This document shows, in pieces, positions 1 to 7,603 of a stretch of 64,000 nucleotides of DNA. Where the stretch lies: contig NZ_KK211355.1 of NCBI RefSeq assembly GCF_000621845.1, positions 1 to 64,000 on the forward strand. The letters are read 5' to 3'. Below the pieces are notes generated by a model, which saw only the letters and a list, made by a program, of their open reading frames with translations, did not search any database and was not told the DNA's origin. Each line of letters begins with the position of its first letter. Positions within the stretch are counted from its first letter, which is position 1. Position numbers and translations under genes: made by a program. The DNA is from Ruminococcus flavefaciens MA2007. GTDB lineage: Bacteria > Bacillota > Clostridia > Oscillospirales > Ruminococcaceae.

Positions 1-118
<118 letters not shown>

Positions 119-126
119 ATATATAT

Positions 127-202
127 TCCTCCTTAGCTCAGTCGGTAGAGCACTCGGCTGTTAACCGAGTTGTCGCCCGTTCGAGCCGGGCAGGGGGAGC
201 CA
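127..202 (+). tRNA. tRNA-Asn (GTT)
   Basis: A full cloverleaf can be drawn. The acceptor stem is 127-133 with 192-198, the anticodon stem 153-157 with 165-169, the anticodon GTT lies at 160-162 and the T-arm is gcccg/cgggc around ttcgagc. The discriminator base is G199 and CCA is encoded at 200-202. It lies 8 bases after the 5S rRNA and is probably cotranscribed with it. Confidence 0.97.
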
Positions 203-206
203 AAAG

Positions 207-235
207 GACATCTGCAATAGCAGGTGTCTTTTTTT
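207..235 (+). terminator. Terminator of the rRNA/tRNA operon
   Basis: A 9-bp stem, gacatctgc (207-215) with gcaggtgtc (220-228), has a 4-base loop and is followed by a run of seven T. It lies 4 bases after tRNA-Asn and ends the rRNA operon. Confidence 0.9.
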
Positions 236-256
236 ATTTCATGAAGTTTTTAGTTT

Positions 257-287
257 AGCTCCTGTTTTGCAGGAGTTCTTTTATTCA
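257..287 (+). terminator. Second hairpin with T-rich tail
   Basis: Stem ctcctg (259-264) with caggag (270-275), loop ttttg, followed by ttcttttatt. It is weaker than the terminator 25 bases upstream and may act as a back-up terminator for the rRNA operon. Confidence 0.5.
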
Positions 288-323
288 TATACGGATATAA
301 CTGCAATTATATGTTTATACACC

Positions 324-352
324 TTGACAAATGAGGGGAAACACTGTATAAT
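324..352 (+). promoter_or_regulatory. Sigma-A-type promoter upstream of the flavoprotein gene
   Basis: A consensus promoter: TTGACA at 324-329, a 17-base spacer and TATAAT at 347-352. Transcription from about 359 would give a leader of about 190 bases before the ATG at 551, which is long for this genome. Confidence 0.85.
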
Positions 353-471
353 TAATAACTGTGCGATGATTTAACTAAACGGCGATTAATAGATATTAAT
401 TATATTGTCCTTAATTAACAGTGCACTTAAAAGATGTGAGATTAACAGAATGAGCTTTCCAAACATAATAA

Positions 472-530
472 TTCGGAAAAATCCTTGTCCTGATTGGATC
501 AGGCGGCTGTAGACAGAGAATATTTCCGAA
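472..530 (+). promoter_or_regulatory. Structured 5' leader of the flavoprotein gene
   Basis: An 8-bp perfect outer stem (ttcggaaa 472-479 with tttccgaa 523-530) encloses a 5-bp hairpin (cctga 489-493, tcagg 499-503) and a second weakly paired arm. It lies just ahead of a weak ribosome-binding region. It could be a cis-regulatory RNA, but I do not recognise a known riboswitch class. Confidence 0.4.
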
Positions 531-550
531 GAGAAAGTGGGAAGTTTTAA

Positions 551-1912
551 ATGAAAATTTGTGTTCTTAATTGTTCTCCGAAAAACAATTTGTCCATTAC
601 CATGCAGGCTGTTCTTTATTTGCAGAAATGGTTTCAGGAAATGCTGGATCATGACGAGTTTGATATCGTCCCTGCATTCAGCGGAACAGTTGATGAGAGG
701 ATCGAGAGTGCTGTGAAAAACGCTGACCTCATTGTAATGTCAGGTGCGGTTTTCCATTTTGATGTTCACAGCAGTATGGGTAAATTGTTGGACGTTTTGT
801 CCGATGAGTACTATGATTTAATAAAGGATAAGCCTATTACCTTTATTTCAACTTCGGGCATGGTGGGAGATACATTGGCTCATAACAGATTTGAGATATG
901 GGCTGAAAGGAACAATTTGATGTATATTAACAGCCTGAGCCTCGAAAGTTCGGCGATTCTTTCGCCTGTCGGACGTGAGGAGCTTTTCTGCTGGTTTAAG
1001 TACGTAAGAGCTGTAGCAGAATATTATCATGACAGAAATATGCCTGAGATAAAAAAACAGGGACGTGTGGTTCTGCTGGATACCTGCGAAAATGAAAATG
1101 CGAAAATCACATCTGCTCTGGAAACTGCTAAAAAGAGATTTGAAAAAAGCGGCTTTACTGTCAGCAGCATTATTTTAAGAGATAAGGAGATACGCTGCTG
1201 TACAGGCTGTCAGAGCTGTTTCAGCAACAGAAATTGTATCTTTGATGATGACTGGGAGGAGACCTTCGAGGACCTGTATCTTGATACGGATATGATAGTT
1301 TACTTCGGTGAACTGCACTATTCGACGCTGGGAAGCTGTTATAAGACTTTCCTCGAAAGACACGCAAGCTTAGGACGCTCAGGCATCGAAGACGAGGTCA
1401 TCAAGTCTTATTTCTTTGTTCTGGACGAAAAAGCCGACAGAGAGGATATTGCTGAATTCAAGATACATTGCGAGGTTTTTGACGGTTTGAACTGCTCATA
1501 TCTCAGCGATATCTGTGAGATAGGTGATAACGAGAAAATCATAGAGCTCTGCGATAAGATGACCTTGGCTTATAATTCGGATATCATGCCGCAGAACGGT
1601 TTCTTAAAGAACGGCATAAGAAGCGGTTTTGCTGCCGTAGCTGCCAATGTAAGGAACCGATGTCCAGGGGATTACAGGTACTTCAAGGAGATCGGCTGCT
1701 ATGATGAGATAGCTCCAAGCCCGTATGTGCAGTGGCTGGACAATGCAGACGACGCAAAAAAGGACAGAGAGGCAAGAATGATACCTTATAAAATTACTCT
1801 GATGCACCTTGAAGGGCTTCCCGAGGTAAACGAAAGAAGAAAGAACAAAAGCGTATCTGTTATTGAAAGACAAAAAGCAGCAGTTCAGTTATATGAACTG
1901 AAACGCAGCTGA
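551..1912 (+). CDS. Two-domain flavodoxin-fold / NADPH-dependent FMN reductase-like flavoprotein
   Basis: The 453-residue protein holds two flavodoxin-like domains in tandem. The N-terminal one (about 1-170) begins MKICVLNCSPKNN, the usual phosphate-loop strand of this fold. The second (about 172-330) resembles NADPH-dependent FMN reductases and iron-sulfur flavoproteins. It carries a Cys cluster, CCTGCQSCFSNRNC near residue 215, and the downstream acidic DDDW typical of that family. The usual members are near 200 residues, so this is a fusion or internal duplication in which only the second copy keeps the Cys cluster. The C-terminal 120 residues are unassigned. Redox enzyme of unknown substrate, probably cytosolic. 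It is monocistronic, with its own promoter (324-352) and terminator (1921-1950). Confidence 0.75.
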   Translation: MKICVLNCSPKNNLSITMQAVLYLQKWFQEMLDHDEFDIVPAFSGTVDERIESAVKNADLIVMSGAVFHFDVHSSMGKLLDVLSDEYYDLIKDKPITFISTSGMVGDTLAHNRFEIWAERNNLMYINSLSLESSAILSPVGREELFCWFKYVRAVAEYYHDRNMPEIKKQGRVVLLDTCENENAKITSALETAKKRFEKSGFTVSSIILRDKEIRCCTGCQSCFSNRNCIFDDDWEETFEDLYLDTDMIVYFGELHYSTLGSCYKTFLERHASLGRSGIEDEVIKSYFFVLDEKADREDIAEFKIHCEVFDGLNCSYLSDICEIGDNEKIIELCDKMTLAYNSDIMPQNGFLKNGIRSGFAAVAANVRNRCPGDYRYFKEIGCYDEIAPSPYVQWLDNADDAKKDREARMIPYKITLMHLEGLPEVNERRKNKSVSVIERQKAAVQLYELKRS

Positions 1913-1920
1913 TAATTGAA

Positions 1921-1950
1921 ATGTGTCCGCTCCTGTGGGCACATTTTTTA
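1921..1950 (+). terminator. Rho-independent terminator of the flavoprotein gene
   Basis: Stem atgtgtcc (1921-1928) with gggcacat (1937-1944) and a T run to 1949, starting 8 bases after the stop codon. Confidence 0.9.
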
Positions 1951-2053
1951 TTGCCGTAATGGCACAGTTTTATTTGGGTTTAGGAGAATCTGAGGTGATA
2001 TCTACATACAGTATACAAAATGTTATAATTTTATGAATTCTATAGAGTTTCTC

Positions 2054-2082
2054 TTGACAAAGTATACAGAACGTGATATAAT
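2054..2082 (+). promoter_or_regulatory. Consensus promoter of a candidate small RNA
   Basis: TTGACA at 2054-2059, a 17-base spacer and TATAAT at 2077-2082. No ORF with a ribosome-binding site follows before a strong terminator at 2172-2197, so the promoter appears to drive a short noncoding transcript. Confidence 0.8.
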
Positions 2083-2088
2083 AAGGAC

Positions 2089-2197
2089 AACAAAACAAGT
2101 ATGTTGTTCAATTTCCCTTTCTTAACCTTTATTAATTCTTCCTTTTATAATTTGTCCCCTTCTTCATTTAAAACACGCAAATGCGTGTTTTTTCTTT
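2089..2197 (+). ncRNA. Candidate pyrimidine-rich small RNA, about 105-110 nt
   Basis: The predicted transcript starts about 7 bases after the -10 box at 2077-2082. It ends at a terminator made of aacacgc (2172-2178), loop aaat, gcgtgtt (2183-2189) and a T-rich tail. The body has almost no internal pairing. It is rich in C/U tracts, including tttccctttc near 2110 and tgtccccttc near 2155. Unpaired UCCC-type motifs are how several Firmicute regulatory RNAs bind Shine-Dalgarno sequences. No start codon with a ribosome-binding site lies inside. The gene call rests only on promoter, terminator and composition. Confidence 0.55.
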
Positions 2198-2206
2198 TGC
2201 CTTGGC

Positions 2207-2235
2207 TTGACTAATTGCTGTCGATGTGCTATAAT
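2207..2235 (+). promoter_or_regulatory. Promoter of the GNAT gene
   Basis: TTGACT at 2207-2212, a 17-base spacer and TATAAT at 2230-2235. The predicted start near 2242 gives a leader of about 16 bases that begins just before the AAAGGAGG site. The promoter rules out a translation start at 2207. Confidence 0.85.
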
Positions 2236-2257
2236 TTTTCTTCAAAGGAGGGATAAC

Positions 2258-2749
2258 ATGGAAATAAGACATATCACTGAAAACGATGATTTCAAGGCTG
2301 TAAGGAATATTTACGAGAAGAGCTGGCAGTTCGCATACAAGGGCATTATACCTCAGGACTACCTCGACAATATCCCTAAGGAAAAATGGGGCGGAAATAT
2401 CCTCAAAAACGGCAGGACTGAGATAGGTGCATTTGACGGGGACAAAATAGTAGGCACGGCAAGCTTTTGTCCGTCACGTTGGGAGAATTTCAGCAGCTGC
2501 GGCGAGATAGTTACTATTTATCTGCTGCCCGAGTATATAGGCAGAGGTATCGGCTCTCAGCTTATGGAGGCTTGCATAGAGGAGCTTGAATTTCTCGGCT
2601 ACAGGGAGATTCTTCTGTGGGTGCTGGAGGACAACCACAGAGCCAGACGCTTCTATGAGAAGCAGGGCTTTGTATGCACTGAGGACTACATGGACGATAT
2701 TATCGGCGGCAAGCCGCTCCGCGAGGTAATGTATCTGCGGAGAAAATAA
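2258..2749 (+). CDS. GNAT family N-acetyltransferase
   Basis: A 163-residue Gcn5-related acetyltransferase that should transfer an acetyl group from acetyl-CoA to an unknown small molecule or protein N-terminus. The acetyl-CoA binding motif A is clear: IYLLPEYIGRGIGSQLMEA around residues 88-107, with the R/Q-x-x-G-x-G/A core as GRGIGS. Motif B (ARRFYEKQGF, about 130-139) follows. The start at 2258 is set by AAAGGAGG at 2244-2251 and by the promoter at 2207-2235; upstream in-frame codons lie inside that promoter. The gene is a single unit, with a hairpin just after the stop. Confidence 0.9.
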   Translation: MEIRHITENDDFKAVRNIYEKSWQFAYKGIIPQDYLDNIPKEKWGGNILKNGRTEIGAFDGDKIVGTASFCPSRWENFSSCGEIVTIYLLPEYIGRGIGSQLMEACIEELEFLGYREILLWVLEDNHRARRFYEKQGFVCTEDYMDDIIGGKPLREVMYLRRK

Positions 2750-2752
2750 AGC

Positions 2753-2778
2753 GGTGGAGTGATTTGCATCACTCCACC
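2753..2778 (+). terminator. Strong hairpin after the GNAT gene
   Basis: A perfect 10-bp stem, ggtggagtga (2753-2762) with tcactccacc (2769-2778), begins 3 bases after the stop codon. The following sequence is A-rich with no T run, so termination may be weak or the hairpin may protect the mRNA 3' end. Confidence 0.6.
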
Positions 2779-2783
2779 TAAAA

Positions 2784-2909
2784 TAATAAAGAAGAAAGAA
2801 TAATGAATAAAGAATAATTATGGTATCGCCTTTCGGCGATATTATTTTTAATATGTCCGCGAAGCGGACACTTTTATTCTTATTTCTTCTCTATTCTTTC
2901 TTATTTTAG
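2784..2909. repeat. AT-rich MITE-like element, copy 1
   Basis: The element has A-rich (aagaagaaagaataatg...) and T-rich (cttatttcttctctattctttc) arms in inverted orientation. They flank two GC-rich hairpins, tatcgcctttcggcgata and tgtccgcgaagcggaca. A related copy lies at 44145-44275 in the opposite orientation with the same order of parts when reverse-complemented. There is no coding capacity. Confidence 0.7.
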
Positions 2910-2910
2910 A

Positions 2911-2942
2911 AAAAGGCATGAAGAGTATTCTTCATGCCTTTT
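2911..2942. terminator. Bidirectional terminator
   Basis: A perfect 13-bp stem (aaaaggcatgaag 2911-2923 with cttcatgcctttt 2930-2942) has A and T runs on both sides, so it can end transcription from either strand. On the minus strand it follows the FtsX-type permease gene. Confidence 0.9.
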
Positions 2943-2949
2943 TCGCTGC

Positions 2950-5763
2950 TTAGCCGTTGGCTGCCTGTGCTATGGATTCTACCTTGTTCAGGTTCTTGAT
3001 AGCAGGTATTGCGGCGATAATGGATATCAGTACATTTATGCCGAGTGCAAGCGCCACAACGGCTGGTATTGCTGCAACGTCCTGAAGCCTGAGCTCTTTT
3101 GAAATCAGAGTTTCTATAAGCGTCAGCATATATAAGCCTGTGCCAAGTATCGCTCCCGAGACAGCGGCTGTGGTGGAGAACATTATTGTCTCCAGCATTA
3201 CGCTCTTGCGGAGCTGTTTCTTTGTCATGCCTACGCTCCTGAGCATCATGAGCTCGCGGCTTCGGTTCAGTACGCTGGTGTTTACCGAGTTTATCATGGA
3301 GAGTACTCCTACAAGCCATATCGATATGAGGAATGAAGCCACTATCTTTACTATCGCACTGATGAAACTGCTAAGTCCTGTATTGACTACGAAAATGTCT
3401 TCGATACTGGCTGCGAAGTTGTTCATTGCAAAATCGTTTACCTTTTCCTTTGCTGCATCATAGTGCTTGGCATCAGATACATTCAGCAGGATATCGAATG
3501 AATTTATGCCGTACTGAGGGGCTTTTTCTGCGGGGATTATAATAGTTCCATCGCCTAATTTACCTGACAGCTTTCCGACTATGTGGTAGCTGTGACCTTC
3601 GTAATCGGTTATGGTAAAGCCTTTGCCCAGATCAGTGTAGCTTTTTTCGTATGCGGAGATATACTCGCCTGTTTCCTCATCGAATTTTGGTTCCGAACCG
3701 TATATGGAGTTATTGAAGAATACGCCGTCCATGTTTTTGTATTCTTCATAGCTTATGCCTGTTATTTTGTCAATGCTTTTATTGTTGTATTCATATTCGC
3801 TGATAATATTGATAGACGTCATGGTGACACCTTTTCTCGGTGTGCGCATGAGCTTGTTTGAAACTATCTTGTCAGAGCCGTCCCTTGAATTAAGACCGAC
3901 AATATTGTAGCCCTGTATATAGTATTCAGGGAATATCTCTTTGTCGGAGAAGTATTTTTCGGGCTCGGCAAGGGGGGTATCGGGATCGTCGATGACATAG
4001 CTGTCGATATAGAAATCGAAGTTGAGTTCGTCCGCCATGTCTTTCATCTCATGTTTTAGGCTGTTGCCTATCAGAGCTGTTGCGGTGAACATGGCAACTC
4101 CCAGAGCCATTGTTATAGTTGCGACTATGAAGCGGCTCTTGCAGGCTTTGATGTTCTTCTTGGTGTAGCGGCGGAGCCACTTCCTTGAGCTGAGGTTCAG
4201 CTTTGACTTCCTCTTGCGGAGCTTTCTTTTGCTCTTGGGCTTGCCGAAGTTGAGCGCCTCAGCAGGGGAGAGCTTTCTCGAAGCCCACATAGCTGAGGTA
4301 TATGCCGAGATGAACAGTGCGATTATGGTGAGGAATGCGGCAACTTCAATGAACAGAGGCTTTGCGGAGAACTCGCAGAATTGTATTCCCGAGTTTTTCA
4401 GTGAGTTGAAGCACAGACGGCATACAATTACCGCTAATATCATTCCGAGAGGTATCGCCGTGAAGCAGTAGAACAGGGCTTCGTTGAGGACTACAAAGGC
4501 TATCTGTGTCTTTGAAGCGCCCATGATACGCATTGCGGCAAAGTGAGTGCTGCGCTCCTGTACTGCCATTTCAAAGGTGTTGTCGATAACGAATCGGGAT
4601 ATGAACCAGCCTATAAGAAGCACTATAAGCATGGGCACGATAGCTACCATTGTCTTATACATGGCATAGGGGCTTTTCAGCTCAAGTGCAAGAAGAAGCG
4701 TGTTTTCTCCTTGAGGAAACTCATATTCGTCAAGGAACTGACTGTCATAGTCGAAGCCTAAATCTGTGAACAGCATTTTCAGGGCTTCGTCATAGTCGCA
4801 GTTGTCGATAAGACGTATCTTCATCAACGGGTTATACTGTAAGTCGAGCTGGGGATTCTTTTTATAAAGCTCCGAGATATCGAGTTTGTCGCTGTCTGTG
4901 CTGAGCGTTATAAATTCTTCGTTTCTGAAAATGAAGCTGTTCGGAGTTATAAAGCCTGCTATTTTAAAGGTAAATGTCACAGGCTCGCCGTATTCAAGGT
5001 CGGTATAGGGTATTTTGCGGAGAGGTATACGCTTTTTTATGCGGAGATAGTTCTCGATAGTATTGTTGTATGCCTTCTGGCGCTGCTCCTTTGTGAGTCT
5101 GTCATAGCCCTTTTCGCCCTTGCAGTACTCTGTGCCGTATTTTTCTTTCAGCTCCTCACGGGCGTTCTTGACGATATCGGAATCCTCGTCTACAACGCCT
5201 GCGGCAGGACGGACAGTGAGTGATATGGTATCGCCCTCGGAATAGCCCATATCCCTTATTTCCATGGGAACGTAGATACCTGATCTCTGGGATATGGAGT
5301 TCAGAGATACAGGCATACTGTTTTTGTCGAGCTCACCTATGATGTCAGCGTTTCCGCTTAATGAGCTTGTCAGGAAGGTGCGGCAGGCAGTGGTGTTTTT
5401 GCCGTCGGATATCTCCATAAAGTGTGACTTCCCGTCATATGAGCCTTCTTCCATATCCTCATCTTCGCCCAAGCTGACAAATCTGGTTTCTGTGCAGAAA
5501 TAGTCATCGACTACGGCATGATTCCGTATTATATCTGCTGCCTTGTCGGTGTCCTTTGACTTTTCGAGCCATGAGGAGATGTCTACCTCCCATTTGCCCT
5601 CGTCATAGACAGCTTCATTATATAATGTGGTGTAAAGGCTGCTGCCGTAGCAGCATATGGTGGTGAGGATAAATGCCGACAGGGTTATGCACATGAATGT
5701 AAGGAATGTGCGGAGCTTTTGTCGGCGGATATATTTCATTGAAAGTGCAATAAGATGTTTCAT
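2950..5763 (-). CDS. FtsX/MacB-type ABC transporter permease
   Basis: A 937-residue permease with the two-FtsX-domain plan of antimicrobial-peptide and lipoprotein ABC systems. It has an N-terminal membrane segment (about 15-40) and a long extracytoplasmic region. The first FtsX domain lies near 365-495 (WFISRFVIDNTFEMAVQ and following membrane segments), a second membrane anchor follows a basic stretch near 520-565, then a second extracytoplasmic region and a C-terminal FtsX domain with three membrane segments (about 800-925). The partner ATPase lies 12 bases upstream at 5776-6450, so the two form an operon. A GGGGGCGG site precedes the ATG. The substrate is not evident, and no two-component system is adjacent. 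Confidence 0.88.
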   Translation of the reverse strand: MKHLIALSMKYIRRQKLRTFLTFMCITLSAFILTTICCYGSSLYTTLYNEAVYDEGKWEVDISSWLEKSKDTDKAADIIRNHAVVDDYFCTETRFVSLGEDEDMEEGSYDGKSHFMEISDGKNTTACRTFLTSSLSGNADIIGELDKNSMPVSLNSISQRSGIYVPMEIRDMGYSEGDTISLTVRPAAGVVDEDSDIVKNAREELKEKYGTEYCKGEKGYDRLTKEQRQKAYNNTIENYLRIKKRIPLRKIPYTDLEYGEPVTFTFKIAGFITPNSFIFRNEEFITLSTDSDKLDISELYKKNPQLDLQYNPLMKIRLIDNCDYDEALKMLFTDLGFDYDSQFLDEYEFPQGENTLLLALELKSPYAMYKTMVAIVPMLIVLLIGWFISRFVIDNTFEMAVQERSTHFAAMRIMGASKTQIAFVVLNEALFYCFTAIPLGMILAVIVCRLCFNSLKNSGIQFCEFSAKPLFIEVAAFLTIIALFISAYTSAMWASRKLSPAEALNFGKPKSKRKLRKRKSKLNLSSRKWLRRYTKKNIKACKSRFIVATITMALGVAMFTATALIGNSLKHEMKDMADELNFDFYIDSYVIDDPDTPLAEPEKYFSDKEIFPEYYIQGYNIVGLNSRDGSDKIVSNKLMRTPRKGVTMTSINIISEYEYNNKSIDKITGISYEEYKNMDGVFFNNSIYGSEPKFDEETGEYISAYEKSYTDLGKGFTITDYEGHSYHIVGKLSGKLGDGTIIIPAEKAPQYGINSFDILLNVSDAKHYDAAKEKVNDFAMNNFAASIEDIFVVNTGLSSFISAIVKIVASFLISIWLVGVLSMINSVNTSVLNRSRELMMLRSVGMTKKQLRKSVMLETIMFSTTAAVSGAILGTGLYMLTLIETLISKELRLQDVAAIPAVVALALGINVLISIIAAIPAIKNLNKVESIAQAANG

Positions 5764-5775
5764 TGTACCGCCCCC

Positions 5776-6450
5776 TTATTCGGAAAGCACACCGTCGGTG
5801 ATACGGCAGACGCGGTCTGCCTGAGTTGCTATGCTGCCGTCATGAGTGATGAGTATCAGCGTCTGGTTGTATTTCTTTATGGAGGTTTTCAGTATGGAGA
5901 TTATCTCGCGGCTGTTCTTGCTGTCAAGGTTGCCTGTAGGCTCGTCAGCGAGGATTATCTGGGGCTTGTGTATTAGGGCGCGGGCAAAGGCTACACGCTG
6001 CTGCTGACCGCCTGAGAGCTCGTGAGGATAGTTACGGCGCTTCTTGTCAAGTCCCGTAAGGCGCAGGAGCTCCTCCAAGAAATCCATATCGGGGGGAGTG
6101 TTGTCGAGATTCAGGGGCAGGACGATGTTTTCCTCGACGTTGAGCACGGGGATAAGGTTGTAGGACTGGAATATAAAGCCGATGTTCTTTCTGCGGTAGG
6201 CGGAAAGTCCCTTGTCGTCAAGCTTGGTGATGTCCTTGCCGTTTACGAAGATACTGCCGCCGGTAGGTCTGTCAAGTGAGCCGAGACAGTTCAGCAGAGT
6301 AGTCTTGCCGCTGCCGCTTTCGCCTGTTATAGCTACAAATTCGCCCTTGCGGACCTCAAGGTCGACGTTGTTTACTGCCATGAGCTTTGTCTCGCCCTCG
6401 CCGTACTGCTTGCAGAGCTTTTCTGTTTTTATTATAATGTTGTTTTCCAT
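5776..6450 (-). CDS. ABC transporter ATP-binding protein (MacB/LolD class)
   Basis: A 224-residue ATPase of the class that energises FtsX-type permeases. Walker A is [10 protein letters not shown] (about 42-51), the signature is [15 protein letters not shown] (about 143-157) and Walker B is [12 protein letters not shown] (about 163-174), with a switch His in LITHDG. The start is supported by AAAGGTGG upstream of the ATG at 6450. It is the first gene of the minus-strand operon with the permease at 2950-5763. A 10-bp perfect palindrome (6504-6513) lies in the upstream region. Confidence 0.95.
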   Translation of the reverse strand: MENNIIIKTEKLCKQYGEGETKLMAVNNVDLEVRKGEFVAITGESGSGKTTLLNCLGSLDRPTGGSIFVNGKDITKLDDKGLSAYRRKNIGFIFQSYNLIPVLNVEENIVLPLNLDNTPPDMDFLEELLRLTGLDKKRRNYPHELSGGQQQRVAFARALIHKPQIILADEPTGNLDSKNSREIISILKTSIKKYNQTLILITHDGSIATQADRVCRITDGVLSE

Positions 6451-6481
6451 ATAAAGACCACCTTTCTCTTATGTTACTCCC

Positions 6482-6566
6482 ATTATAAAATGTCAATCTT
6501 ACGGTAACGTTACAAAAGCAGATTTTTTTATGTGATATTTGTAATATCTGAAATGTGACAAATGTC
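6482..6566. promoter_or_regulatory. Divergent promoter region with two inverted repeats
   Basis: Between the two divergent ABC operons lie a minus-strand -10 (TATAAT at 6487-6482), a perfect palindrome GTAACGTTAC at 6504-6513 where the minus-strand -35 would fall, and an inverted repeat TGACA-AA-TGTCA at 6555-6566. These look like binding sites for transcription factors, but no regulator gene is adjacent. Confidence 0.5.
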
Positions 6567-6613
6567 ATATGAGAAACTGACACAAGACACTACAAAAATC
6601 GTTTTCAGTATTG

Positions 6614-6619
6614 TATAAT
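6614..6619 (+). promoter_or_regulatory. -10 box of the plus-strand ABC exporter operon
   Basis: TATAAT at 6614-6619 lies about 35 bases before the ATG at 6654. The expected -35 region (6591-6596, tacaaa) is poor, which suggests activation by a bound factor, perhaps at the inverted repeat 6555-6566. Confidence 0.55.
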
Positions 6620-6653
6620 GATTATAGTGAAAAACATAAGGGAGGAAAACACT

Positions 6654-7601
6654 ATGAATACAGTTGTTAAAATAAAGGATCTCGTTAAGCGCTACGGCGA
6701 CCTCATAGCTTTGGATCACCTCAATCTGGAAATTGAGCAGGGAGAGATATTCGGACTTCTCGGACCTAACGGCTCGGGCAAGACCACTACAATAAACTGT
6801 CTGCTGTCACTTCTCTCATTCGATAAGGGCGATATTGAGATATTCGGTAAGGAGATGACTCCCGTAAGCTACGATATCAAGAAGGATATTGGCGTTATCA
6901 TGCAGAATGTGGCTGTCTTTGACGAGCTTACGGTTTATGAGAACATCGACTACTTCTGCGGACTCTACATCAATGACAAGGAAAAGAGAAAGCAGTGCGT
7001 TGATGACGCTATCAAGTTCGTGGGACTGGAGGACTTCCGCAAGTTCTATCCGAAAAAGCTGTCGGGAGGTCTTCTACGCAGACTGAACATCGCCTGCGGC
7101 ATAGCTCACAAGCCTAAGCTCATAATCCTCGACGAGCCTACAGTTGCCGTTGATCCCCAGAGCCGTAACCGTATCCTTGAAGGCATTCAGGAGCTCAACA
7201 AAAACGGCGCTACAGTCATCTACACCTCGCACTACATGGAGGAGGTAGAGCAGATATGCACACGTATCTCTATCATGGATAAGGGCAAAAAGGTGGCTGA
7301 GGGCACTAAGGACGAGCTCAAGCGCATGATAAAGAATACGGAGACTATCATCATTGAGATACTGGAGCTCCCCGACAAGGCATACAGTGAGATAGCTTCA
7401 CTGCCTCATGTATACGATTCAAGGTTCGAGAACGGCAAGCTTTCCGTATACTGCTCGGGCGGCAAGCACAACCTCACAAGAGTGCTGGACGTATTGCAGA
7501 AGAACGAGCTGGGCTTCGGCAGAGTATATACGGAGCTCCCCACACTCAACGACGTATTCCTCGAAATTACTGGTACTGCTCTCAGAGACAAGGAGGACTG
7601 A
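6654..7601 (+). CDS. ABC transporter ATP-binding protein (ABC-2 / drug or antibiotic exporter type)
   Basis: A 315-residue ATPase of the CcmA/NatA/DrrA type. Walker A is GPNGSGKTTT (about 41-50), the signature is LSGGLLRRLNIA (about 138-149) and Walker B is LIILDEPTVAVDP (about 157-169). The 90-residue C-terminal extension is typical of ATPases that work with ABC-2 permeases. The start at 6654 follows GGGAGG at 6640-6645; an upstream in-frame ATG overlaps the -10 box and is not used. Two ABC-2 permeases follow with 2-base spacing and overlap, so all three form one exporter. The substrate is unknown; the biosynthetic operon at 10.1-20.2 kb is a possible source. Confidence 0.93.
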   Translation: MNTVVKIKDLVKRYGDLIALDHLNLEIEQGEIFGLLGPNGSGKTTTINCLLSLLSFDKGDIEIFGKEMTPVSYDIKKDIGVIMQNVAVFDELTVYENIDYFCGLYINDKEKRKQCVDDAIKFVGLEDFRKFYPKKLSGGLLRRLNIACGIAHKPKLIILDEPTVAVDPQSRNRILEGIQELNKNGATVIYTSHYMEEVEQICTRISIMDKGKKVAEGTKDELKRMIKNTETIIIEILELPDKAYSEIASLPHVYDSRFENGKLSVYCSGGKHNLTRVLDVLQKNELGFGRVYTELPTLNDVFLEITGTALRDKED

Positions 7602-7603
7602 CC

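Noticed and set aside
2207..2257. An upstream start for the GNAT gene
   Set aside because: The stretch contains the promoter (-35 at 2207-2212 and -10 at 2230-2235) and the real ribosome-binding site lies at 2244-2251.
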